Part shown: positions 47,045 through 64,000 of the stretch, piece by piece
Layout: each line of letters starts with the position of its first letter
How positions within the stretch are numbered: the first letter of the stretch is position 1
Origin: Eulemur rufifrons
Lineage: Eukaryota; Chordata; Mammalia; Primates; Lemuridae
Reading direction: 5' to 3'
DNA length: 64,000 nucleotides
NCBI RefSeq assembly: GCF_041146395.1
Contig: NC_091006.1
Location: 12,096,001 to 12,160,000, forward strand
Position numbers and translations under genes: made by a program
The notes under the pieces: generated by a model
What the model was told of the DNA's origin: nothing
Database searches by the model: none
Seen by the model: the letters and a program-made list of their open reading frames with translations, nothing else

Positions 47045-50000
47045 AGGGGGCATGGGATGGTGAGAATACCTAACATGAGATCTAACCTATCAACAAAATT
47101 TTTTTGTTGAACATAAACAATCTAATCTTTTCCTTAAAAATTAGATATTAACATGCTACAGCATTTGTCTTGTTTTTTAAAAATTTAAGGATATTATTTT
47201 TGATCAACAAAACATAACTGTATACATTTATGGGTTACAATGTGATGTTTTGACATGTATACAATGTGAAATGATTAAATCAAACTAATTAACATATCCA
47301 TCACCTCACTTGCTTATTGTTAATATTTTTTGTGGTGATACATTTGAAATTTACTCTCTATTTTGAAATATACATAATTGACATTCCCACCAACAGCGTA
47401 CTAGGGTTCCCTTTTCTCCACATCCTCACCAACACTGTCCTCTTTTTGATAGCAGCCACCCTCACAGGTGTGATGTGACATCTCATTGTGGTTTTAGTTT
47501 GTGTTTCCCAAATGATTAGTGATGCCAGGCATTTATTCATGTATTCATGCACCTTGTCGCCATTTGTATGTCTTCTTTTGAGAAATGTCTGTTCGGGTTC
47601 TTCGCCCATTTTTAAATCTGGTTATTTGTCTTCATGCAGTGCTGTTATTCCCAGGTGTGATGTCATACAGCAGATCTCTAGAACTACCCATCCTGCATCA
47701 CTGAAACTTACACCCATCGAACAACATCTCCCCATTTCCTCCTCCCTGGCCCTGGCAACTACCCTTCCGCTCTCTGCTTCTATGAGTTTGATTGTTTTAG
47801 ATGCCGCCTCTGCATGGACTCATGCAATATATTATTCAGCCTCACAAAAGGAGGAGATCCTGCCACATGCGACGACAGGAATGAACCCGGAGGATGTTAT
47901 GCCAAGTGATATAAGCCAGACACAGAAGACGAGAATTTTTATGTGTCTCGTTCACTGGTCCATGCCCAGTCCCAAGAACAGTGCTCTCCACATGGGCACT
48001 ATTAGCAAATATTTGTTGGGCAATATTGATATATATTTGTCGAATTAATGAACTGCCTCCAAACCTCTACCCTGCACACCCTTAACCAATCTACCAGAAA
48101 GTCTAGTAGGCTCAACCTCCAAAACGTAGCGGGAGCCAACTGTCCTCTCGAGATCTGCCTGTGCTAACTGGCTCAAGCCACAATCATCTCTCGCCTGGAT
48201 TAACAGGACAACCTCCTAATCAGTCTTCTGGCCCCCTTGGTGGTCCTGCTGTGGTCTGCTCTCTACGCATCAGGGCTTCATTTAAAACATAAGTCAGAGC
48301 TTGTCACTCCCCTGCTTAAAATCTCTGGTGGCTTCCTGTCCCACTCAGAACAAGATCCTGACATGGCTGCACGATGCACAAGCTCCGGTCTGGCCCTGCC
48401 TTTGGCGACTCTGAGGCCTTGTCTATTTCATGCCAGTGTCTCTCCAGCCCAGGACACCTCCCCAGGACTGCCAGCCTGGTCCTCAAACACGCCTTCCTGC
48501 CTTACAGCATGTGTACGCTTGCAGCTTCCTGAGCCTGGAATACGACTCCCCTAGAGCAGGGCTGTCCCGGAGAAATACAATGCAAGCCTCATGGGTCATT
48601 TAAAATTTTCCAGTACCCACATTAAGGGAAAAAAACAGTTAAAAGGAACAAGTGAAATTAATTTTTAATAATCGATTTTATTTAACCCAATATGTCCAAA
48701 CTATTATCATTTCGTCATGTATTCAGGTTATATTCTATGTTATATTCTTTTTATGCACACTGCATTGTGTAAGACAGTATACTAAGTTCTTAGTATGTGC
48801 TTAGCGTACTTAGTTAACACGCTTAGCATAGATATTTACTTAAGTACACAAGTATACTTATGCTAATTATCCTAAACATACTAAGTCTTAATCCAGTGTG
48901 TATTTTACTTACAGCACTTCTCAGTTCAGACACTCAATTTTTTTTTTTTTATCAGAAATACTTGGGAGGCCGAGGCGGGTGGATCGCTCAAGGTCAGGAG
49001 TTCGAGACCAGCCTGAGCGAGACTCCATCTCTACTAAAAATAGAAAGACATTATATGGACAACTAAAAATCTATATAAAAAAATTAGCCGGGCATAGTGG
49101 CGCATGCCTGTAGTCCCAGCTACTTGGGAGGCTGAGGCAGTAGGATCGCTTAAGCCGAGGAGTCTGAGGTTGCTGTGAGCTAAGCTGATGCCACGGCACT
49201 CACTCTAGCCTGGGCAACAAAGTGAGACTCTGTCTCAACAACAAAAAAAAAAAAAAAAAGAAATACTTGATTTGGGCCGGGCACGGTGGCTCACACCTGT
49301 AATCCTAGCACTCTGGGAGGCCGAGGCGGGTGGATCACTCGAGGTCAGGAGTTCGAGACCAGCCTGAGCAAGAGCGAGACCCCGTCTCTACTAAAAATAG
49401 ATAGAAATTATCTGACCAACTAAAAATATATATACAAAAAATTAGCCGGACATGGTGGAGCATGCCTGTAGTCCCAGCTACTCCGGAGGCTGAGACAGTA
49501 GGATCGCTTGAGCCCAGGAGTCTGAGGTTGCTGTGAGCTAGGCTGACGCCACGGCACTCACTCTAGCCCAGGCAACAGAGCGAGACTCTGTCTCAAAAAA
49601 AAAAAAAAAAAAAAGAAATACTTGATTTGCATAAAGGTTACAGTTGAAAAAGTAGATTCACATACCCAAGTTCCTCCAGATGAAACTTTTCCAATAATTG
49701 AATCAAGTATTTGGTCCAAATTTAAATGAATTGTGTTCAAACACTTGGGCACTTCTATCCAACTGAATATGAATGGAAATTAAATAAATAATGTAATTGA
49801 AACCTATTGAAATGAAATAAAATAAAAAAATCGGTTCTCATTTCAAGGGCCCAGTGGCCACATGTGGTCAGTGGCTACTGTTTTCGGACAGAACACGTCT
49901 GTGGCCACAGAAAGTTCTATTGGATGGCGCAGCTGTAGGTCTTTATCTGAAGTGGGGAGAGAAAAATCACAGAGCTGGTAGGTGATCTCCTGGGATTTGA

Positions 50001-53000
50001 ACCTGTGTCAGCCTGGTTCCAAAGTCATTGCTTCCGAACACCACACCGTTCTTTATTTTTGCCATGTGTGGTTGAAAGCTCTGAATGAGAAACAACTTTC
50101 TCTCCCCGGGTTTCACTTTTCAGCATCTCTACAGCAAGTGGCTTAAACCAGATGATCCCTTTGAGTTCCCTTCTGGGATCTCAAATTCTTGGATCCATCC
50201 TTCCTGTGACAGGCACCAGGAGGAGAGGCCCTAACATTCGTTTTGGAGATTGCAGGCTCTTGGATAAGACTGGTCACCTTCATGAACCTCAGTTGCCTCA
50301 TCTGTCTGATCGGGGTAATTGACTGCTTCCTCCTAATGTTTTCTGGCGGGGATTAAATCAGATAAGATATGTAGAGGCCTTGATCCATTGCCAGTGTTTG
50401 GAATATGTTAATTTCCTTCTTTATTGATCCCATCATGGGTAGAAAAAAAATTGGTTTTGGTGGGTTCTGTCCCGGGTAACGATGAATCACAGACCTCTCT
50501 TCAACCACCACCACGGCTCTCTCAACTCACCTCCTTGAAGGCATCTCGCATCTCCTGGACACCGATCATCCCCGCCGTTTCCGCAAGCAATTTCGGGGTC
50601 ATGAGCTCCACAAAGTCGTCAAAGTCCACACGGCCACCCACTGAGGATGGAGAGGGAGGATTAGTGAGACTCCATCTGCCCCGACCGTCCATTACCTCAC
50701 TTTGGGCTTCAAGTCAGTTCAAGAAATAGATCAGCTCCCACCTCCCTGTCCATGAAGAGCCTTCTTTGACCTCCTCCCTCCACTCCGCCAGCTCAAGCCC
50801 TCACATCCCTCTAATCTGAACACGAGTGGAAGGGGTGTGGTAAGGTGGAAATAACTAACTGTCTGTGTGACCTTCAGGACATCTCTTCATAGGTTAAGAC
50901 CTATGCTCCCTCCTCTGTGGACCCGCAGAAGAAGGTGTACAAATTAAAGAGCACCCAAGTCTCTTCCAGATATAAATATTATCATTGCCTTGAATTCAGC
51001 CTTGTTTGCTCAATTGCATGCCCAGGAGCAAACCCAATAGCAATTTTATTCCAGCTTCGATCTCAAAATCAGCTCTGGTCTCCACCTAAAAACCCACCCC
51101 TTTTGCAACACTATTCACCAACATTAGCTCAACTCCAAGTTTCTTTCCAACATCCAATGCAGCTCCAATCTTGGGCTCCACTGAGGAAGCTTAGTGGTGA
51201 TAGTAATAGTCTACATTTGCCGAGAATTTATTGGTGGCTAAGACTTTGCCTGCATCAGCGTCTTTGCCTGCATCAATGTCTTTGCCCCTTCCTTTCCACA
51301 ATCCCATGAATTAAGGAGTGATAGCATCTTCATTCGACAGGCAAGGAAACTGAGACTCAAGAGCAGGGAATAACTGTGCTTTTCAAAATGACAATTACTA
51401 GATAATAGTATGGGGACTTGAACACAGACCTATCTCTACATGTTCCCCAATTCTACCCTGAGCCCTCCCCACCCCCAGCCATTCCTCCCATTCCCTGGCC
51501 TCACAGTTCATGCGGATTTGCTGGCCCAGTTCAGTCAGTTCCATCTCCGTGGGCATGTAACCCATCGTCCTCATGAGATTCCCCAAGTCCTTACAAGAGA
51601 TGAACCCATCTCGGTCCTTGTCAAACTCAAGAAATGCTTCCCGGAGCTCTGAAAGTTACAGAGAGAAGAATTTTGGGAGAACTTGAAACAGTCCATGCGA
51701 AAGAGTGGCATCCCTTGAAACTACCAGTGAGGCTCTAACTGGAGACTTCTCAAAGGAAAATACATCTTAAAAAACAAATATTTCAAAAAGGAGTGATATC
51801 TCAACTGTGCTTGGAAGAGGCATGATTCCTGACACCACTAAATGAGGGCACTAAAGTCCTTCAAACTCTTGGGTGAAGTTATGGGGAACCTCAAAACCAC
51901 CAAGAGAAAAACCAAAAATTTCTTTTTTTTGAGTTGGGGTCTCTTGCCTGGGCTAGAGTGCAGTGGCATCATCATAGCTCATTGAAACCTCAAACTCGGC
52001 TCACGCGATCCTCCTGCCTCAGCCTCCACAGTAGCTGGGACTACAGAACTATTTTCAATTCATCCTGAAACTCATGTTTCACTCCTGAGTCTCTGAGATA
52101 CCTGGGGATGCCTTCTGAATACTTTGGGAGGTACTTAAACTGCCATGAGAAAGACTTCGGCAAAATCACAGTTGAGTGGGAAGAGAGAGGGATGTCAAAC
52201 TTTCATGTAAATCACTTCATACAGAAATACACAAAGGGGACGGAGGGTGGATTAAGCGGGTGGATGGCAACGTGGGGCATTTGCAGGACAAGGCGTTCGT
52301 TACCTTCGATCTCATCTTGTCCCAGTGGTCTTTCCTAGAAGGGAACGCGGGGGAGGGAGATTTGGAGAGAGGTTCAGGAATCCAACACCTGATTCTCCAA
52401 ACATGTCCCCTTGTTCTCCCAAGCTACCCTTCCCCCCTCCTGTTCCTCTTCCCTCTGGGCCTCTCCTCTTCCTGCTCCTGTCTCCTGACTCCTAGGCTGT
52501 GGCTCTCACCTCCCCACCTCCTCCCTACCCCCTCTCAGTTCCCCTCTCCCATCCTTGACTCTTGATCACCCTCCTTCCCCCTTTCCCAGACAAGCACCCA
52601 TCACATTGTGCCCAACGGGTCTGAAACACCATGAATCCAATGTCCTCATTTTCCAGATGAAGAAAGCGAGACTCACAATCACAGCCAACGTGTTCAGAGT
52701 GCTGACCCTGTGCCAGGCAGTTTCCATAACCCTTTTGTTTAAACCTCAGGCACTGCTCTATGAGCCCAGTCCAAATATCATTCCCATCTTACCCAGGAGG
52801 ACGCCGATGAACAGAGAGGTGAAGGAACCTGCCCAAGGTCACACAGCTCATAAGTGGCAGATCTCCTCCCAAGGGAGGGAGAAATTAAATTACTCCCTTG
52901 AGGGCATGTGGCAAAGTTGGGTGCAATGCTGGGATATGAATTCAGGGCTCCTGACTCCCCAGTGAGAATTCTTCCCTCGACACGCCATCGACTCTCTTTC

Positions 53001-53139
53001 CACCTGACTCCCTCCTTCCCCCCAAGGGTTAGAATCCCTTTGCATGGGACCAGTATTTAATGACACATGGGCAGGATGATCAGCGCCAGCGAGAATAATT
53101 CCTGACACCTCTGAATTTCCAATCATGGTTGCCCCACTT

Positions 53140-53171
<32 letters not shown>

Positions 53172-53775
53172 CTCCCTCCCTCCCTCCCTTCCTTCCTTCC
53201 TTCCTCTTAATGCCTGACAATAAAAGCATGCCTGTAGGAATCGAACACCTCTGGCCCTGCCACTGACTCATTGTGTAAGCTTAAGGCAAAGACTTCATGA
53301 CTGTGAGCCTCAGTTTCCTCACCTGTAAAATGGGAATGAAAGTGTCATCAACCTCATGAGTTGTTTTGAGGTTTTGATGACATCAAGAGTGCAAAGCCCT
53401 TTGCACAGGGCTTAGTAAGTGGCAGCTATAGTTGTTGACATCATCATTATCACTATGAGCGTCTATAGAAAAGAAACTTGATGAGCTCAACAATGTCATC
53501 CCAGCTCCTCTTTTATTTTATTTTTCTTCCCTTTCGTCTCCTCCTCTTTGCTCCTGACTTCTGATTTTACCCCCACCCAGGTATCTCCCTGGCTCACACG
53601 GCCCCTCGAAGTCCCCTGGAATTCTAGCTTCTCAGTTCCTGCTCTCTCCCCGTCTGCCAGGTTCCCACGTCCCCTGCCCTGCCCGCTGCGGTCCCTGTCG
53701 CCCCCGCCTCACCCGCTGTTTCTCAGCGATGCCTTTCCTCAAGAAGATGCAGGCGGGGCCCAACGGGAACTGCAT
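44533..53775 (-). CDS. CABP5: CABP5, calcium-binding protein 5 (gene-level entry, six coding exons)
   Basis: This is a calmodulin-like neuronal calcium sensor expressed mainly in retina, where CaBP family members modulate voltage-gated calcium channels and transmitter release (family knowledge). The exons are 53713-53775, 52304-52334, 51505-51648, 50531-50640, 46498-46645 and 44533-44558, total 522 nt, giving 173 residues as in human. EF-hand 1 ([12 protein letters not shown]), EF-hand 3 ([12 protein letters not shown]) and EF-hand 4 ([12 protein letters not shown]) have canonical Ca-binding loops. EF-hand 2 (around G-G-R-V-D-F-D-D-F) is degenerate, as is usual for CaBPs. All junctions close in frame. 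The N-terminus M-Q-F-P-L-G-P-A-C fixes the start. The final residues are K-M-M-A-R. Confidence 0.96.
46498..46645 (-). CDS. CABP5: CABP5 exon 5, EF-hands 3 and 4
   Basis: The exon encodes [20 protein letters not shown], then [20 protein letters not shown] and NGDGTVDFE. The acceptor is ctctgctcctgctcag. The donor is GTGACG. Confidence 0.96.
46820..47950 (-). mobile_element. Cluster of antisense L1 3' fragments with a terminal inversion
   Basis: Three L1 pieces lie head to tail: 46830-47095 (ctttgttgaggtataattgtc), 47096-47380 and 47380-47836, all antisense. Then 47838-47945 is in sense orientation. A (TG)n repeat interrupts the first. They lie in CABP5 intron 4. Confidence 0.75.
47009..47043. 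repeat. (TG)n microsatellite inside an L1 3' end
   Basis: About 17 TG units interrupt the antisense L1 fragment in CABP5 intron 4. Confidence 0.95.
48965..49259 (+). mobile_element. Alu, 5' truncated, first of two at the same site
   Basis: The element starts at ggaggccgaggcggg, so the first about 40 bp are missing. It is flanked by agaaatacttg at 48955 and about 49259. Confidence 0.93.
49275..49614 (+). mobile_element. Alu, full length, second insertion at the same site
   Basis: This is a full Alu flanked by gaaatacttgatttg on both sides, directly after the preceding Alu and inside a hAT fossil. Confidence 0.95.
50531..50640 (-). CDS. CABP5: CABP5 exon 4, degenerate EF-hand 2 and linker
   Basis: The exon encodes [20 protein letters not shown], then [16 protein letters not shown]. 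The acceptor is ccatcctcag and the donor GTGAGTTG. Confidence 0.96.
51505..51648 (-). CDS. CABP5: CABP5 exon 3, EF-hand 1
   Basis: The exon encodes [20 protein letters not shown], then [17 protein letters not shown] and [10 protein letters not shown]. The acceptor is aactttcag and the donor GTGAGGC. The first EF loop has D at 1, 3 and 5 and a hydrophobic residue at 8. Confidence 0.96.
51921..52047 (-). mobile_element. Alu monomer/left-end fragment, CABP5 intron 2
   Basis: This is about 125 bp of antisense diverged Alu, ending in ctgggactacag. It lacks the other arm. Confidence 0.85.
52304..52334 (-). CDS. CABP5: CABP5 exon 2 (31 nt)
   Basis: The exon encodes [10 protein letters not shown] plus one base. 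The acceptor is cgttcccttctag and the donor GTAACG. Confidence 0.93.
53138..53207. repeat. (CT)n, (CCCT)n and (CCTT)n tract
   Basis: This is a composite pyrimidine microsatellite in CABP5 intron 1, about 500 bp from exon 1. Confidence 0.95.
53713..53775 (-). CDS. CABP5: CABP5 coding exon 1
   Basis: The exon encodes [15 protein letters not shown] and IAEKQR, 21 codons, ending at the donor GTGAGGCG. Confidence 0.95.
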
Positions 53776-53900
53776 GGAGGGCGGGGCACAGCTCTGCAGC
53801 ACCGGTGTCTAGACAGTGCGCCTTCGCCACCTCTTCCTGCCTGTCCCTCTGTCTCCGTGTCTCACAGCTGTGTGACAGCTGGGGTGGAAATCTCTACCAG
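53776..53900 (-). promoter_or_regulatory. CABP5: CABP5 upstream region with paired E-boxes
   Basis: No TATA box is seen upstream of the CABP5 ATG. Two CAGCTG E-boxes lie within about 20 bp (around 53864-53881), roughly 100 bp upstream of the ATG. Such palindromic E-boxes are typical bHLH sites. Use in retina is inference. Confidence 0.3.
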
Positions 53901-56195
53901 GCTGGGGAGGGATCAGAGCTGTTCCTGCCTCCCCATCTGGCTTGAGCAAGGTGGGTGGGGAGAGCCGGTCTCGGGCTCCGACACTCTGTTATCCCCAGAG
54001 TAGAATCGGAAAGTTTGTTTCGAAAATGGGGATTAGAGCAGAGGGCACGCGTTCATGCAGTATTCCAACAAGCATTCTGAGGGCTCACTCTAGCCTGGTC
54101 TCTGGGCAGTGAGACGGAGAGGACAGGGCCCTGGGCTGCAAGAAGTTTTCCCGAGAGAGTCAGGAACGTGAGCAGGAGACCAGAATGGAGAATCGCCCAA
54201 TGGTGGGAGGTGGGGAAGTAGGCGAGCACGGTGATCAGGAGCCTGGCATTTGCTCTCCCTCTGCTCATCCCTCCCTTCCGGTCTTCCTGAATAATTCAGG
54301 AGGGAAGAGCAAGGTGTGGAGGAGTCGTGGGGGGTGGTAAGAGTCATGGTGCTGTCAGAGCCCAAAGGGAGGGGGAGTCCTCGTAGAGGGGCAGCATGGC
54401 CCAGACTGCTGGGGCCCGAGAGCTGGGAATGCACCCGGGGGAGGGCAGCTGGTGTGGAACGTGGGAGCACGAGCTGAGTTGGCGGGAATCCGCAGGCACT
54501 GTCTGGGGTGGGGGTCTGCACTGCAAATGGGTCATGCCTCACTACCCCCACCCGCCCCCGCCTCACTACCCAGACTCTCCTCTGTGTTTCACCTCTTTTC
54601 ATCACGTTCCGCTGGCAAATCAGCGCCCTGCTCCCCCCGGGCGTGGGAAACCAACAGCTGTCTCTGCGAACCAGGTAAGGAGCGTCCCTGCTCTGGGAGT
54701 TCCCCACGTCCTCCTCCCCCTCCTTCTCCACCCTCGTTGTTGTCGCCATCATAGCATGGCGGCAACATCTAGTGAGTCTCTACTACGTGCTGGGCAGTGC
54801 CCCAAATCTGTTAGCACTTAGCACGGCCACCAGGAGGGCCTGTGACGGCAGGTCCGGGCCCCACGCCAGGGGGTCTGGGGCAGCAGGTTTTGGGCGGGGC
54901 CTGACATTTTGCATTTCTAGCAAGGTCCCAGGTGATGCTGTTTCAGCTGCTGTTTGGGGACCACATTTGACAGCCTCTGCTGCCAACCCTTTACGTGCAT
55001 CCCTTGTGGAGCCCTCACGTCAGCCTCACGGAGGATGCCTCCAGCTGCCGGCAGCGGCAGACCCCAGCGAGAGCTGCTCGACAGTGAAGGGACTTTGCCG
55101 TGTCGCTCAACGAGAGCCTGGCAGCAGGTGGCTCGGGGTGTGCGGCCCTGTGCTCCTCTCATCCGCCTGACCCCAGGTCTTGCCCTCCTCCAGCTGGTGG
55201 CCTGAGGGCTGTGGCAGGGCCAGAGGAGGCTGCCAGGGCCTAGTTCTCTTTCTGACAACCTTAGAAAAAGTTTTCCAGAAGTTTCCTCCCCTTAGTCTCA
55301 GAAGACTTTGTGTTGCATTGGCCAAAGTTCCCACGCATGTCAGTGTCCAGCCTGACTCGTGGCGAGCTGAATGGGGCCACCATGACCAGTGTGGCCCGTC
55401 TGTACCCGCGCGGTGGACAGGGAACTCTGCCCGGAAGCACACGGCGGGAGGGAGTCAGCACTCAGAGGGGACTTCAGAAGTTAGGGGGTGAAGGGATGCT
55501 GGGGAGACTAACAGTGACGCCCTTGGTCCCACCTCCTGTGCCACTGGAGACTGACACTCCAACGACCTCATGGCGGGCTCTACGCCAGGAGGGATAACAG
55601 CGAGCAAAACAGGTACGGCCACCGCTCTGCCCCATGGGTGACGGCCAGAGCACCGTGCTGCGGATTCTGAGGCCACGCCTGGTCACCGGTTGGTGGGTCA
55701 CAGAGCCAGGAATCACACCCAAGTCACTGTCCTTACTGTCTCCTCCGAGGCTGAGGACCTCACTTGAAAGGTATGGTGAATAGGCCAGGTCAGAGCTGGC
55801 GGTGACACTCCTAGGTGTGGCCCTGGATACGTCACTGACCTTTTCGGTGCTTCCCTGTCCCCATCTGCGAAACAGGGACCATGACAGCACCTACGTGTGG
55901 AACTGCTGGGAGGTCACACAAGTTAAAAAATATATATGTAGAGACTGTAGACCGCTGCGGTCCGATACAATTATGCGGAATATTCACGTCCTCGCTTGTG
56001 CGGCCCCATGGCGAGTGCTGGATCGCTGCAGGTGGCCGGTGGCTGTCACACTGCACAGAGCAGATACGGAACACTCCCGTCACGGCACAGAGCTCTGCTG
56101 GGCGGTGCTGGCTCAGAGCCTAGCACACTGTCACATGCTGTGCAAGGGACTTCTTAGAGCTTTGCCGCCAGAGCCCAGCACGGACCTTGCCACGG
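53900..56195. other. CABP5 to LIG1 interval (about 2.3 kb): no PLA2G4C exon seen
   Basis: The interval holds the CABP5 upstream region, a MIR scrap near 54760-54800, a hAT-like piece at about 54795-54975 (ggtgatgctgtttcagctgc) and G/C-rich unique DNA. I looked for open frames resembling a cytosolic phospholipase A2 on either strand (GSGGG oxyanion region, GVSGS serine motif) and saw none. Confidence 0.7.
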
Positions 56196-56214
56196 AGTAA
56201 GGGTTTGATAATTA

Positions 56215-56220
56215 TTTATT
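56215..56220 (-). terminator. LIG1: LIG1 poly(A) signal
   Basis: This is a minus-strand AATAAA about 190 nt after the LIG1 stop codon, implying a short 3' UTR. Confidence 0.6.
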
Positions 56221-56410
56221 GAAAGAAATGACCAGACGAATCCCAGACCCCGGCGTAAATCATCCCCTCACACGTCGCTCACACACACCCCTGACGCTCA
56301 AAAACCGCAGACTGCAACACCAGATTTGAAGAAAAGTAGAGAAAAGTAGCGGCGATATCCCTGGGTCCTCTCCACCTCTCGCCCTGCGCCCGGCCCCGGC
56401 GGGCAGGGAC

Positions 56411-62940
<6,530 letters not shown>

Positions 62941-63719
62941 TCATCTCCCTTTTTCTCTCACCCACATTCAATTCCCCAGTGAACGTGTCAATTTCCCCTT
63001 CAAAAATCTCCAAGCTGCCCACTTCCCACCACCCCACTGCGCTCAGTCACTGCATCCTTCTGGTCCCCCCATCCTACGCTGCCCCCCAGCTCCACTGTCC
63101 TCACAGCAGCCAGGGTGATCCTGGCAAAGCCAATCTGGTCACAGTGCATCCCTGCTAAAACCACCCCGTGACTCCCCAGTGCTGTGGGGTGGGGTGGGGT
63201 GGGGGGAGTCTCCTGTCAGCCCTGGTCCTCCCTTGCCTCCCCTGGCCCCGCAGCCTTGCTCTCGTCACCCCGGCACATGAGCCTCTGTTTTTAATGGGCT
63301 GTGCCCGCCACCACCGGGCCCCTGCACACGCGGTTCCCTCTAGCATGCCGGCCCTGTCCTTCCCCTGCACTGTCCTTCGCCTCCGCTGGGAGCCTTTTCC
63401 CTTGGGAGGCACAGGTCCCGGGGCACCAGCCCTACCGTACCCTGGAGCCGCGCAGCTCCCCCGACACTAAGCCTAAGTCAAGTCAGTTTCTCACACAGGC
63501 TTACAGAAGGTCGGCCCTTCTCTTCAGAGCCCTGACTGCACATGTAATCATGGAGTCAACCGCAGGCCTCTCTGGTGAAAGCCTGCCTGCCCCGCTAGGC
63601 TGTGAGCTGGGTGACGGCAGAGACCGTGGCAGGCCTGTCTGTGTCCCCAGCCTGCAGTACAGGGCCCAGCTCAGAGCAGATGCCCAGTAAGTACTTGTCG
63701 AATGAATAAGCGGAAGAAG

Positions 63720-64000
63720 CCAGATAGAGAAGATTTTGTACTGTAGGGTACCACTGGTAGGAAGCTCTAGAATAAGCAAAACTAACCTATGGTGAAAAAA
63801 AGCTGATGAGGGGTTGCCTCTGGCAGATGGATGGTGGGGGGCGGAGGAGGGGCAAGGGAAATAGTCTAGAGTGATGAGAATACAGACAAGTCCTATACAC
63901 TGATTGGGTATTGGTCATATGGGTGTATAAACTTGTCAAAGCTCATCAAAGTATACTGTGTATGTAAAATCAGAAACTTTTATGGAAATTACATCTTAGT
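63720..64000 (+). mobile_element. L1M-type 3' end at right edge
   Basis: The sequence gggttgcctctggcagatgg ... tgattgggtattggtcatatg ... aaacttgtcaaagctcatc is the typical tail of old L1 elements. Confidence 0.65.

Larger units (their letters stand above)
48552..49925. mobile_element. hAT fossil carrying two nested Alus, CABP5 intron 4
   Basis: The left part starts at cagggctgtcccggagaaatac and the right part ends at gtggtcagtggctactg...ctattggatggcgcag. The Alus at 48965-49259 and 49275-49614 are inserted inside it. Confidence 0.65.

Noticed and set aside
54090..54752. A 220-codon minus-strand frame between CABP5 and LIG1
   Set aside because: It is proline/serine-rich and GC-driven, has overlapping long frames on both strands and shows no cPLA2 motifs, so it was not accepted as a PLA2G4C remnant or a new gene.

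Overview
This window is nuclear DNA of a primate, most likely a lemur. It is dominated by Alu elements whose body carries strepsirrhine-type features: 'agcactctgggaggcc', 'cctgagcaagagcgagac', a 'gaaagaaatta...gacagctaaaaatatata' linker between the arms and a 'ctaggctga(t/c)gcca(c/t)ggcac' right arm. L1, L2, MIR and hAT/Tigger fossils fill most of the rest. The species call is an inference from these SINEs.

Four protein genes can be assembled exon by exon, and their order matches human 19q13.33. Positions 1-14450 hold BSPH1 on the minus strand. Its five coding exons, two of them only 21 and 30 nt, give a 132-residue secreted protein with two fibronectin type II (FN2) domains, and a TATA box lies just upstream of the ATG. 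Positions 14450-28160 are gene-poor intergenic DNA of L1, L2, MIR, Alu and simple repeats. Positions 28160-41350 hold ELSPBP1 on the plus strand, with five coding exons giving 223 residues (signal peptide plus four FN2 domains). Positions 43600-53800 hold CABP5 on the minus strand, with six coding exons giving 173 residues of a retinal-type EF-hand protein. Positions 56200-62730 hold the last nine coding exons of LIG1 (DNA ligase I) on the minus strand. LIG1 continues off the right edge, so its active-site lysine exon is not present.

Every exon junction of these genes closes in frame, and the total CDS lengths (399, 672 and 522 nt, plus a 939-nt LIG1 tail) are whole codons. BSPH1 and ELSPBP1 are divergent paralogous-type genes encoding sperm-coating proteins of the male tract. 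CABP5 and LIG1 are unrelated neighbours.

The most notable observation is at the right. In human and mouse a large gene, PLA2G4C, lies between CABP5 and LIG1. Here the CABP5 start codon and the LIG1 poly(A) signal are only about 2.4 kb apart, and no PLA2G4C exon is recognisable between them. The second notable observation is a repeated mini-exon block in BSPH1: two working mini-exons and a third degenerate copy share similar intronic flanks.
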